Assembly (NCBI GenBank): GCA_910587495.1
Contig: CAJUMT010000163.1
Coordinates: forward strand, 1-7,862
Reading direction: 5' to 3'
Length of the DNA: 7,862 bases
From: an uncultured Lachnospiraceae bacterium
GTDB lineage: Bacteria > Bacillota_A > Clostridia > Lachnospirales > Lachnospiraceae
Below the pieces are notes generated by a model. It saw only the letters and a program-made list of their open reading frames with translations, did no database searches and was not told the DNA's origin. A program made the translations under genes and the position numbers. Every line of letters starts with the position of its first letter. Position 1 is the first letter of the stretch. Below are positions 1 to 6,828 of the stretch, piece after piece.

Positions 1-453
1 GCCTAAAAGAAGCATGAAAATGGAATTTTGAGATATGGAAAGCCGTAAAATAGTTCCGTCATCAAGTTTCTGTGCAGAGTAAAACGAACGCGCCATCAAG
101 GTAGCCGAATACCGTCTGCTTTCTCCATAGCCCGAAGAAAGAGCCTCACGCACTTCTTCCCGCTCTAAATGATTTTCCATTTCCGCAGTATCGGATGCAC
201 TGTCAAAAATTATATTTCCTTCTGTATCAATCCATGAAATACGGTAATTCTCCACGTTCAGATCACGGAGGTATGCAATACCCTCATTTGCAACGCCCCG
301 TGCAGCAAGGATTGTCTGCATTCTTAGCTGCGCCTGTAAGGTGTTGGAAAAGTATTCATATAAAACGCCCATAATCAAGATGACTGACGCAGCAAAAACT
401 GTCAATGCAACAAGACAGATGGAATGAAAAATGCGCCTCGTCATACTCATCAT
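1..453 (-). CDS. Sensor histidine kinase, PhoR-like, N-terminal part (runs off left edge)
   Basis: Membrane sensor kinase expected to autophosphorylate and pass phosphate to the response regulator encoded just before it. Reading the minus strand from ATG at 453 gives 151 open codons to the window edge. The start is MMSMTRRIFHS, followed by a hydrophobic segment at about residues 11-32 (membrane helix 1) and an extracytoplasmic region of about 110 residues. That region contains WIDTEGNIIFDS, MENHLEREEV and GESRRYSATL, a pattern I associate with PhoR-type sensors of Firmicutes. A second hydrophobic stretch begins at about residue 145. The HisKA and ATPase domains must lie outside the window, so the kinase call rests on the sensor part and the partner gene. 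The ATG overlaps the regulator stop as ATGA, and AAGGCGG at 458-464 sits four bases before it, suggesting translational coupling. ATGs at 450 and 444 are in-frame alternatives. The family call is fairly firm; the signal sensed is unknown. Confidence 0.85.
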   Translation of the reverse strand, partial: MMSMTRRIFHSICLVALTVFAASVILIMGVLYEYFSNTLQAQLRMQTILAARGVANEGIAYLRDLNVENYRISWIDTEGNIIFDSASDTAEMENHLEREEVREALSSGYGESRRYSATLMARSFYSAQKLDDGTILRLSISQNSIFMLLLG

Positions 454-1124
454 ATTTCCGCCTTCATTCTATACCCAACCCCCCGTACAGTTTCAATATA
501 GCTCCCACATTCACCCAATTTTGTTCGGAGTGTTCTAATGTGAACATCCACAGTTCGGGTTTCCCCTATGTAATCAACATCCCATATCATTGCAAGAAGC
601 TGATCGCGTGTAAATACCCGTCCGGGATTTTCCATAAAAGTGCGGAGCAGATTATATTCTTTTAGTGTCAATTGAATCCGTTCATTGTTTACCAGTACAA
701 TATACGTTTCCAAATTCAATGCCAAATTTCCGATTCTGAGCATTTTCATTTCTTCTTTAGGGCTTGCACGGCGCAGTACTGCCCTGACGCGGGAAATCAT
801 TTCCATCATGCCAAAGGGCTTTGTAAGATAATCATCAGCGCCCAGATCAAGCCCTGTTACTTTGTCATATTCGGTTCCTTTAGCTGTCGCCATAATTACA
901 GGTATATCTTTTGTCGCCGACTGCATACGAAGCTTTTTTAATATGGAAATGCCGTCTTCACCGGGAAGCATTATATCAAGCATAATAAGCTGCGGCTTTT
1001 CTGACTGCAAAGTATCAAAAAGACTGCTGCCGCAGTCGAAACCTCTGGCCGCAAACCCTGCAGAGTTTAATGTGTATATCATCAGCTCACGGACAGAACT
1101 GTCGTCCTCTACACAATAAATCAT
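450..1124 (-). CDS. OmpR/PhoB-family response regulator
   Basis: Cytoplasmic two-component regulator: phosphorylated by the downstream kinase, it binds DNA through a winged helix. With the start at 1124 it has 224 residues, normal for the family. The receiver domain (about 1-118) has the acidic pocket E6-D7-D8, phosphoacceptor D50 in MLDIMLPGEDG, switch residues T80 and Y99, and conserved K102 in the TKPFG motif. The OmpR-type winged helix (about 128-222) has LTLKEYNLLRTFMENPGRVF, the recognition helix around RTVDVHIRTLRTKLG, and the wing motif ETVRGVGYRM. An ATG two codons upstream at 1130 is possible, but AGGAG at 1134-1138 lies only 3 bases from it and 9 bases from the 1124 ATG, so I prefer 1124. 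The stop overlaps the kinase start (ATGA). It resembles PhoB/PhoP of phosphate control, but OmpR-family targets cannot be read from the protein alone. Confidence 0.95.
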   Translation of the reverse strand: MIYCVEDDSSVRELMIYTLNSAGFAARGFDCGSSLFDTLQSEKPQLIMLDIMLPGEDGISILKKLRMQSATKDIPVIMATAKGTEYDKVTGLDLGADDYLTKPFGMMEMISRVRAVLRRASPKEEMKMLRIGNLALNLETYIVLVNNERIQLTLKEYNLLRTFMENPGRVFTRDQLLAMIWDVDYIGETRTVDVHIRTLRTKLGECGSYIETVRGVGYRMKAEI

Positions 1125-1133
1125 GTACATCCG

Positions 1134-1140
1134 CTCCTTT
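1134..1140 (-). promoter_or_regulatory. Ribosome binding site that decides the response-regulator start
   Basis: The minus strand reads AAAGGAG here. The AGGAG core is 9 bases before the ATG at 1124 and only 3 before the ATG at 1130, which favours the shorter protein. Confidence 0.7.
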
Positions 1141-1166
1141 ATTCCTGTGTCTATATTCCAAGCCCA

Positions 1167-1195
1167 ATCATATCACATTGCCTGTATTTCATCAA
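1167..1195 (-). promoter_or_regulatory. Candidate sigma-A promoter of the two-component operon
   Basis: The minus strand shows TTGATG (1195-1190, four of six consensus bases), a 17-base spacer, and TATGAT (1172-1167, five of six) preceded by an extended -10 TGA. Transcription would start near 1160, giving a leader of about 36 bases. The -35 box overlaps the alpha-galactosidase stop codon. I see no intrinsic terminator in the 67-base gap, so read-through from the sugar operon could add to this promoter. Confidence 0.5.
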
Positions 1196-3420
1196 TGGCA
1201 GACTTCTTTGAAAATCAATGTAACTGCCTGAAAGTCCCCTGAAATGTTTTTAAATAACCCTGTCAGTCCAATCCCTGCATACATCAATTCAGAACCTGAA
1301 TATTCCATATAGTTATTTTCATATGCCTGATTTTGAACTTCTAATCTGTATATTTTCTTTTCATCTAATCCTTTCATCCGCCATATTCCGAAACCCTGAT
1401 TCGCCTCATTCCATATCCGATAGCAGCTGGCAATCGCTTCTGTCCGTTCCCTGTTTACGCAGATCCACGCCGCATATTTCTTTTCCCAGGGATTCTGCAT
1501 ACGATAAAATGTCCCTTTCTGAATCAATTCTCTGTATGCTTTCATAAATTTAATCTGTTCCCTTACTTCCTCTTTTTCTAAGTCTGACAGCAAATTCAAA
1601 TCCAGTTCATAGCCAAAAGCGCCGTAACAGGCTACCTGAAAACGCATACTCAAAGATGTACTCCTGCCAACCTGCTGATTGGGTACTGCTGAAACATGGG
1701 CTCCCATGCAACTGAGCGGATATGCATACGACGTGCCATACTGTATTTTTATCCTTTCCACCGCGTCAGAATTATCGCTTGTCCACGCCTGCGGCGCATA
1801 ATATAACATTCCTGGATCAAACCTTGCCCCGCCGCTGGAGCAGGATTCAAACAGTACATATGGAAATTCATTCGTCAGCCGTTCATAGAGACTGTAAAGC
1901 CCTAAAATATACCGGTGCATGACCTCACCCTGCCTGCGGTTCTCCCCTCCGCCGCTGAAGCATTCCGTCATATAACGGTTCATATCCCATTTTATATAAG
2001 AAACATCTGCCCCGTTTAATATAGAAACGATCGCATGATAAATATATTCCTTTACATCGCTGCGTGTCAGATCCAATGTATATTGATGCCGGCTGTGGGA
2101 ACTGCCCCTGCCCGGCGTCTGGAGAATCCAGTCCGGATGCGCGCGGTACAGCTCACTGTCCTTGTTTACCATTTCCGGTTCGATCCAGAGCCCGAATTTC
2201 ATTCCCATTTTATGGATTTTATCCGCCAGCCCTTTGATTCCATCCGGCAGTTTTTTTCTGTTTGCACTCCAATCCCCCAGACCTGCATGGTCATTGTTTC
2301 TTTCGCCAAACCAGCCGTCATCCAATACAAACAATTCACACCCAAGCTTCTGCCCTCCGACTGCGATCTCCAATATTTTTTCCTCATCAAAATCAAACTC
2401 CGTCGCTTCCCAGTTGTTCAAAAGTATGGGACGCGCTCTGTCGCGCCAATAGCCGCGCGCAAGTCTAGTGCGGTAAAGCCTGTGATAGACCTGGCTCATC
2501 CGGTTCAGCCCCTGCCGGGAATAAACCATTACAACTTCCGGCGTCTGAAAGCTTTCCTTCTCGTGCAGTTCCCACTCAAACAGATCAGGATGTATACCCA
2601 TCATAACCCTTGCCATGTCATGCGTATCCACTTCTACCTGCGCGAGAAAATTTCCGCTGTACACAAGGCTGAATCCATACACTTCCCCTGAATCCTCCGA
2701 TGCGTCCGGCCTTTTCAAAACCAGAAACGGATTGTGTTCGGCACTACTTGCCCCTCTCATGCTGTAAACCGACTGAACCCCCTGCTCCAGCCTTCGGATC
2801 TTCGGATGCCTCTCCCTGGCCCATGCGCCGGAAAACTGAACCATGTCAAAATCATAGTCCGGGAAATCAATACTCATGCTCATAACCCGTTTTAATACTG
2901 CCGGAGAGCCGCTGTCCTTGATATACTTAACACTCCTTGTGATTACAGGCTCATTCTCGTACAGGGTATAGCTTAAAATGATCCTCATATTCAGCAGTGC
3001 ATCATACAGAACCAGTTCCAGGGTCTGTGCTTCCTTTTCATCCTCCACATAAGTGGCTGGCAGCCCTTCCAACTGTTTTTTCCCGTTGAAAATATAGTGA
3101 TTCTCATACTTAAAATCTACGATTTTACTTCCATTATCCTGCTGTATCGAAACAGCAGGATAACGAAAATCCGTGGTGCCATAAGAAGGATATTCCTGTC
3201 TGGTATGCTGAAGGGAAAATTCCGTATCCCCCTCAAACACATACGCCGCCAAAGAGCGAAGTCCGCCTTCTTGCATATAGGCAAAAGAACTCCTGTCCTC
3301 TATTCTTCTTCCAAAATACATCTGGCCTGGCTGTCCGTTCGGCAGTATGCTGATAATATAGCTGATCTCATTGTTATACAAATGAAACTCTTTTGAACTC
3401 TGATGATATACGATCGCCAT
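1192..3420 (-). CDS. aga: Alpha-galactosidase, glycoside hydrolase family 36, cytosolic
   Basis: Retaining exo-alpha-galactosidase removing terminal alpha-1,6-galactose from melibiose, raffinose or stachyose-type sugars. At 742 residues it is full length for bacterial GH36 and lacks a signal peptide. The N-terminal beta-rich domain covers about 1-320, the catalytic barrel about 325-640, and a small beta domain ends it. Landmarks in order are NNWEAT (335-340), LDDGWFG (366-372) followed by GLGDW, LWIEPEMVN (411-419), YIKWDMNR (475-482) with nucleophile D479, ESCSSGG (525-531), and WTSDNSDA (546-553) with acid/base D549. The 70-residue spacing of the two aspartates matches characterised family members of the AgaA type. 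It is the last gene of the sugar operon, 24 bases after the MalG-type permease gene. AGAGAGGA at 3432-3439 is the probable ribosome site, a rather long 11 bases from ATG. Exact substrate preference is not visible; the fold and catalytic residues are certain. Confidence 0.98.
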   Translation of the reverse strand: MAIVYHQSSKEFHLYNNEISYIISILPNGQPGQMYFGRRIEDRSSFAYMQEGGLRSLAAYVFEGDTEFSLQHTRQEYPSYGTTDFRYPAVSIQQDNGSKIVDFKYENHYIFNGKKQLEGLPATYVEDEKEAQTLELVLYDALLNMRIILSYTLYENEPVITRSVKYIKDSGSPAVLKRVMSMSIDFPDYDFDMVQFSGAWARERHPKIRRLEQGVQSVYSMRGASSAEHNPFLVLKRPDASEDSGEVYGFSLVYSGNFLAQVEVDTHDMARVMMGIHPDLFEWELHEKESFQTPEVVMVYSRQGLNRMSQVYHRLYRTRLARGYWRDRARPILLNNWEATEFDFDEEKILEIAVGGQKLGCELFVLDDGWFGERNNDHAGLGDWSANRKKLPDGIKGLADKIHKMGMKFGLWIEPEMVNKDSELYRAHPDWILQTPGRGSSHSRHQYTLDLTRSDVKEYIYHAIVSILNGADVSYIKWDMNRYMTECFSGGGENRRQGEVMHRYILGLYSLYERLTNEFPYVLFESCSSGGARFDPGMLYYAPQAWTSDNSDAVERIKIQYGTSYAYPLSCMGAHVSAVPNQQVGRSTSLSMRFQVACYGAFGYELDLNLLSDLEKEEVREQIKFMKAYRELIQKGTFYRMQNPWEKKYAAWICVNRERTEAIASCYRIWNEANQGFGIWRMKGLDEKKIYRLEVQNQAYENNYMEYSGSELMYAGIGLTGLFKNISGDFQAVTLIFKEVCH

Positions 3421-3444
3421 ACAACTGCGTATCCTCTCTTTATT

Positions 3445-4275
3445 TTATAATTTTCCACCCGAAGTAGCAATTCCTTCGATGAATTGTTTCTGAAAAATGA
3501 TGTATACAATCAGCATCGGAGCAATCGCCAGAACAGAAGCTGCCATCAGTTCCGGATAATTTACAGAATAAGCGCTGGATATTTTGGCTAGGGCAGACGA
3601 CAGTGTAGCAGCATTGGACTCCGTATTCACGATCAACGGCCACATCAAATCCTTGAAAGCGAATAATGCTGAAAATATCCCCAAAGCTACCAGGCCTGAT
3701 CTGGTAAGAGGAAGCATTACCTTATAAAATGTCTGCCATACATTGCACCCGTCCAGTCTTGCTGATTCTTCCAGCTCCTTCGGCAGTCCCATAAAAAACT
3801 GTCTCAGCAGAAAAGTTCCAAATGCACTGACAATGCCCGGAAAAACAAGCGCAAATATTGTATTTCTCATTCCCAGCTTGTCAACCATCAGGTATTGCGG
3901 AATAATGAATATCTGAACCGGAACCATCATCTGGAACATCACCAGGCCAAACCCCAGTTTTTTTCCCGGAAACTCCAGACGTGCAAACGCATACGCCGCC
4001 ATTGCACTGAACATGACGGCGCACAGCACGCGCAGTCCCATCATGGCAAACGTATTGATATACAGCCGGATAAAATCATTTTTACCCGCAACCGACTGAA
4101 AATTTTCCCACTGCGGATCTGCGGGAAGAAACCGGAATGGATTCATGGCCGTAGACTCTGTCACTGTTTTCAATGAGGTCAAAACCATCCATACAAGCGG
4201 CATGACCATAACCAGCGCACCCAGAATTAACAAAACATAGATCATGATCGTCCTTATTGTTCTTTCTCTTTTCAT
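3445..4275 (-). CDS. Sugar ABC transporter permease, MalG/MsmG type
   Basis: Second integral membrane subunit of a family-1 carbohydrate (CUT1) ABC importer. It has 276 residues, usual for MalG-like proteins. Hydrophobic segments include about 9-33, 74-97, 108-128, 139-160, 192-210 and 244-262, consistent with six membrane helices. The cytoplasmic EAA loop that docks on the ATPase is clear: E170-S-A-R-L-D-G176 with L188-P189. The C-terminus QKQFIEGIATSGGKL is typical of MalG-type subunits. The start at 4275 is supported by AAAGGA (4283-4288) seven bases upstream; that site touches the stop of the MalF-type gene, and the two genes are separated by 13 bases, so they are translated from one transcript and probably coupled. 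Substrate is inferred from the adjoining alpha-galactosidase gene, not from this protein. Confidence 0.96.
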   Translation of the reverse strand: MKRERTIRTIMIYVLLILGALVMVMPLVWMVLTSLKTVTESTAMNPFRFLPADPQWENFQSVAGKNDFIRLYINTFAMMGLRVLCAVMFSAMAAYAFARLEFPGKKLGFGLVMFQMMVPVQIFIIPQYLMVDKLGMRNTIFALVFPGIVSAFGTFLLRQFFMGLPKELEESARLDGCNVWQTFYKVMLPLTRSGLVALGIFSALFAFKDLMWPLIVNTESNAATLSSALAKISSAYSVNYPELMAASVLAIAPMLIVYIIFQKQFIEGIATSGGKL

Positions 4276-4288
4276 CTTTCCATCCTTT

Positions 4289-5206
4289 CTACATATAGTT
4301 AACCCACTTATCCTGCAGCTTGTTCTGTATGACTGTAATGATCATAATAATAGCCAGAAGCAACATAATGATCGCTGATCCATATCCTTTATTAGAATAC
4401 TTAAAAGAATTATTATAAAACAAATATACGAGCGATACAGTAGCGTTATAGGATGGACTTGTCACGTCAATCATCATATATATCACATCAAATACCTGCA
4501 TTGCCGTAATAATGCTCGTTACAAGAACAAAAAACAGGGTTGGAGATATCAATGGAAGCGTAATATAGAAAAACTGTGTCCACGGCTTTGCTCCGTCAAT
4601 ATTAGACGCCTCATAATAGTCTTTCGGTATCTCCTGCAATCCTGCCAGAAGAAGAACCATGCTGTATCCTACCGTACTCCATACACCGATAATGATGATG
4701 GATATCATGGCAATATGGGGATCATCAATCCAGTTTACTTTTGACACGCCTATGCTTTGCAGGAAATAATTGATAAGGCCATAATCTTTATTATAAAGCC
4801 ATTTCCACACCATGGTCACCGCCGCGGGTGCCGCTACCATAGGTATAAAATAAATCGTCCGAAATATCCCTTTCCCCTTCAATTTGCCATTCAGCAAAAC
4901 GGCAATGAAAAGAGCCAGCGCAACTGTAATCGGGACAACGCCCAATGTATACACCAGTGTGTTCCTGACTGCGCACCACACCTGTTCATCACTGACCAGT
5001 TTCTGATAATTCTCAAGGCCGACAAAAATATTTCCTTTTCCAAAAGCGCCGCTTTTAAAGAAACTCAGATATAATGTCTGAAAAATAGGTATAATATTCA
5101 GAACTATTAAACCGATCATCGTTGGGGCAATCATAAACCATGCCCATTTATATTCGTCCCATTTCCTTTTTGTTATTCTCGCTTTTAGTCTTTGCTTTTT
5201 TTCCAT
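4289..5206 (-). CDS. Sugar ABC transporter permease, MalF/MsmF type
   Basis: First membrane subunit of the CUT1 importer, pairing with the MalG-type protein. From ATG at 5206 it has 305 residues, usual for Gram-positive MsmF-like permeases that lack the large MalF periplasmic loop. The basic N-terminus (MEKKQRLKARITKRK) precedes a first helix at about 22-48, and further helices lie near 85-106, 117-137, 165-190, 218-240 and 276-293. The EAA loop is DYYEASNIDGA with E199, G205, I215 and L217-P218. An in-frame ATG at 5248 would add 14 residues, but it has no Shine-Dalgarno site and lies inside the hairpin at 5229-5281. The 5206 start has AGGAG (5215-5219) eight bases away. The gene begins directly after that hairpin's T-run, so its expression is probably reduced relative to the binding protein. 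Confidence 0.96.
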   Translation of the reverse strand: MEKKQRLKARITKRKWDEYKWAWFMIAPTMIGLIVLNIIPIFQTLYLSFFKSGAFGKGNIFVGLENYQKLVSDEQVWCAVRNTLVYTLGVVPITVALALFIAVLLNGKLKGKGIFRTIYFIPMVAAPAAVTMVWKWLYNKDYGLINYFLQSIGVSKVNWIDDPHIAMISIIIIGVWSTVGYSMVLLLAGLQEIPKDYYEASNIDGAKPWTQFFYITLPLISPTLFFVLVTSIITAMQVFDVIYMMIDVTSPSYNATVSLVYLFYNNSFKYSNKGYGSAIIMLLLAIIMIITVIQNKLQDKWVNYM

Positions 5207-5214
5207 ATCCGCTT

Positions 5215-5219
5215 CTCCT
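5215..5219 (-). promoter_or_regulatory. Ribosome binding site that decides the MalF-type permease start
   Basis: The minus strand reads AGGAG, eight bases before the ATG at 5206. It lies just past the T-run of the intercistronic hairpin. No comparable site precedes the in-frame ATG at 5248. Confidence 0.75.
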
Positions 5220-5222
5220 GTT

Positions 5223-5281
5223 AAAAAGAGAGGATGTTCCAAAGCCATGAATGTTCACATTCACAAGAAGGGACATCCTCT
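5223..5281 (-). terminator. Intercistronic terminator-like hairpin (attenuator) between binding-protein and permease genes
   Basis: In the minus-strand transcript, AGAGGATGTCC (5281-5271) pairs with GGAACATCCTCT (5240-5229): 11 base pairs with one bulged base at 5238. The stem is followed within two bases by a five-T run (5227-5223). The 30-base loop itself contains a seven-base self-complementary arm, TGAATGT / ACATTCA (5248-5263), so a nested hairpin is possible. It sits 30 bases after the binding-protein stop and ends just before the permease ribosome site. Because the operon clearly continues, I read it as a partial terminator or an mRNA-stabilising 3' stem, an arrangement known from other binding-protein operons where the binding protein is made in excess. 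Confidence 0.7.
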
Positions 5282-5310
5282 TAATAATCTGGTTCTGCTG
5301 TTGTTTTCTT

Positions 5311-6651
5311 CTACTGCTCTTCTGCGATAGCCTCGTTCATCATCTTTGCAGTTTTTTCACATGCTGCCTGCAAATCTTCTTTTCCGGCGTAGGCGCCCTT
5401 TAACAGTTCATACGCTTTATCTTCCCACACGCTGGTCTGGTGAGAATACGGCCTGATCTGCGCATACTCGACCATGTCAATATAACATTTCACATTGAAA
5501 TCCGGATACGCTGAAGCCCACGCGTCTGCCGTCCCTTCATATGCCGAAATTGCAACACCAAGCTCTGCCTGCCTTTTCTGCCCGGCTTCACTGCTTAGAT
5601 ACTCCACCCATTTCCATGCCTCATCAGGGTGTTCCGTCGTTGCCGCGATCGCATTACCCAAACCATTGAATATAGAAGACCTGTTTCCGTCCTTTGCCGA
5701 CGGTAATACCGCACAATCAAAATTTTTCGTCATAAACTCATTATCGGCAAACCCGGACAGATTCCAGGAACCAAACAGTCCCATTGCGCACTGGCCATTC
5801 TGAATTGCTTCCGCTCTGGCAGAATCATCATAAATCTCCGGAGACAGCCCTTCCGTTACATAGCTGAAATATTCTTTGATACCATCCATGGTCTTTGCAT
5901 CCGCATACCCAGACTCATTGCTGTCCGTGATGATTGTTCCGCCATTCTGATATACAAAATTATAGTAACCTTCCTGATTATGAAGCCCTGCACACATACC
6001 ATACTGGCTTCCATCTGGTTTAGTAAGTTTTTTAGCCGCTTCTTTTAATGTATCCCATGTCCATGTCTCATCAGGATAGGAGATACCGGCCTCATCAAAC
6101 AATGTTTTGTTATACCACAGTGCAATGGTATCGTAATCTTTGGGAATTGCATACTGTTTTCCATCCAAAGAATAGATCTCATTCAATCCCTGCGGATACT
6201 TTGACAGGTCAATGTCAGCCGACTGCGCTATGTAGTCTGTCAAATCCAGCAGCTGATCGTTTGACGCATAATAGTATATATTGTTGGAATGCATCCAGAA
6301 AGTATCTGGCAGCGAGCCGCCTGTTCCTGCTGCTTCCAGCGCCGTCCAGTAATCGTCCCATCCATTAACCTGAATATCAATTTTGATCCCTGGATTCTCT
6401 TTTTCAAATTCCTCTGCAATCGTTTTCAGCTTATCTGCCTGATTGGAATCCCAGCAAGCATAAGATATCGTCACATCCGTCTGCGTTCCCTCAGTCTCTC
6501 CAGCATTTTCATTTTGTACCTCGGCGCCGTTGCTTTCATTGCCGCCGGAAGCAGCATTATCACCGCTGTCATTATCCCCTGCCCCGCATCCGGCCAAAAG
6601 ACCGCTCACCATTGTTGCCGCAAGTAGAACCGTTACTAGTTTTTTCTTCAT
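5311..6651 (-). CDS. Sugar-binding lipoprotein of the ABC importer (MsmE/RafE-like, SBP family 1)
   Basis: Extracellular solute-binding protein tethered to the membrane, delivering oligosaccharide to the two permeases. From ATG at 6651 it has 446 residues, normal for the family. A classic lipoprotein signal is visible: MKKK, hydrophobic 5-20, lipobox L19-A20-G21-C22. A flexible Gly/Asn/Glu-rich linker covers about 23-58, and the binding fold starts at about 60. Family features are EFEKENPGIKIDIQVNGWDDYW (82-102, shown in part as the N-lobe), SLPDTFWMHSNN (113-124), a hinge region around KDYDTIALWYNKTLFDEAG (171-189), CAMGLFGSWN (288-297) and HPDEAWKWVEYLSS (341-354). A longer reading from GTG at 6744 is rejected because it would bury the signal peptide, and AGGAGG (6658-6663) lies six bases before 6651. 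First gene of the operon. The ligand is inferred to be an alpha-galactoside from the downstream enzyme. Confidence 0.97.
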   Translation of the reverse strand: MKKKLVTVLLAATMVSGLLAGCGAGDNDSGDNAASGGNESNGAEVQNENAGETEGTQTDVTISYACWDSNQADKLKTIAEEFEKENPGIKIDIQVNGWDDYWTALEAAGTGGSLPDTFWMHSNNIYYYASNDQLLDLTDYIAQSADIDLSKYPQGLNEIYSLDGKQYAIPKDYDTIALWYNKTLFDEAGISYPDETWTWDTLKEAAKKLTKPDGSQYGMCAGLHNQEGYYNFVYQNGGTIITDSNESGYADAKTMDGIKEYFSYVTEGLSPEIYDDSARAEAIQNGQCAMGLFGSWNLSGFADNEFMTKNFDCAVLPSAKDGNRSSIFNGLGNAIAATTEHPDEAWKWVEYLSSEAGQKRQAELGVAISAYEGTADAWASAYPDFNVKCYIDMVEYAQIRPYSHQTSVWEDKAYELLKGAYAGKEDLQAACEKTAKMMNEAIAEEQ

Positions 6652-6657
6652 ATGAAA

Positions 6658-6663
6658 CCTCCT
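6658..6663 (-). promoter_or_regulatory. Strong ribosome binding site of the sugar-binding protein
   Basis: A perfect AGGAGG on the minus strand, six bases from the ATG at 6651. It fixes the start at the lipoprotein signal peptide and fits high translation of the binding protein. Confidence 0.85.
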
Positions 6664-6693
6664 GTTTTTGCCTTTTTGCATACATAATGAATA

Positions 6694-6712
6694 ATCACAA
6701 ATAGATATATTT
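6694..6712 (+). repeat. Direct repeat copy 1, candidate regulator operator in the sugar-operon leader
   Basis: ATCACAA-AT-AGATATATTT. The same motif, ATCACAA-NN-AGATATATTT, recurs at 6841-6859 in the same orientation with only the two middle bases differing. The copies are 147 bases apart. This copy lies downstream of the likely operon promoter, 43 bases above the start codon. Binding by the AraC-family protein is an inference. Confidence 0.6.
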
Positions 6713-6723
6713 TCATGCACTTT

Positions 6724-6735
6724 ATATATCTTTTT
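6724..6735 (-). repeat. Inner AGATATAT site B (12-bp repeat copy 1)
   Basis: The plus strand reads ATATATCTTTTT, identical to 6799-6810. On the minus strand it contains the AGATATAT core shared with the 19-bp direct repeats. With 6703-6710 it forms an inverted pair separated by 13 bases, just downstream of the likely operon promoter. It could be a weak half-site or chance in AT-rich DNA. Confidence 0.4.
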
Positions 6736-6750
6736 CCACCTCACAACGGT

Positions 6751-6759
6751 ATTCTACCA
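6751..6759 (-). promoter_or_regulatory. Candidate promoter of the alpha-galactoside operon (extended -10, weak -35)
   Basis: The minus strand reads TGG-TAGAAT: an extended -10 with five of six consensus bases. The -35 position (about 6774-6779) reads TGTAAT, a poor match, as expected for an activator-dependent promoter. Transcription would begin near 6744, giving a leader of about 93 bases. This is the best match on that strand, but other AT-rich boxes (for example TATAAA at 6726-6721) are possible. Confidence 0.45.
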
Positions 6760-6774
6760 TATTTATGCACAATA

Positions 6775-6787
6775 TTACATGTTGTAA
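6775..6787. promoter_or_regulatory. Perfect palindrome TTACA-TGT-TGTAA at the -35 region of the operon promoter
   Basis: Five-base arms with a three-base centre, overlapping the -35 position of the candidate promoter at 6751-6759. Its location suits a regulator site. It does not match the catabolite (cre) consensus, and no clear cre site is visible anywhere in 6652-6889. Confidence 0.35.
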
Positions 6788-6798
6788 AAAAGTTAAAA

Positions 6799-6810
6799 AT
6801 ATATCTTTTT
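6799..6810 (-). repeat. Inner AGATATAT site C (12-bp repeat copy 2)
   Basis: Identical to 6724-6735 over 12 bases, 75 bases away. On the minus strand it reads AAAAAGATATAT followed by TTTTT, so the core plus TTT resembles the outer direct repeats. It lies upstream of the likely operon promoter, where an AraC-type activator would be expected to bind. Confidence 0.4.
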
Positions 6811-6828
6811 ATACTCTTTTACAATATT

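Noticed and set aside
2035..2691. 218-codon open frame on the plus strand
   Set aside because: It lies wholly opposite the GH36 catalytic domain, which is unmistakable on the other strand. Its translation has no recognisable motifs and its composition fits a shadow frame.
5207..5248. 14-residue extension of the MalF-type permease from ATG at 5248
   Set aside because: The ATG lies in the loop of the intercistronic hairpin with no Shine-Dalgarno site, while ATG at 5206 has AGGAG eight bases away and gives the normal family start.
6652..6744. 31-residue N-terminal extension of the sugar-binding protein from GTG
   Set aside because: It has no ribosome site and would place charged residues before a perfect lipoprotein signal peptide. 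AGGAGG sits before the internal ATG at 6651.
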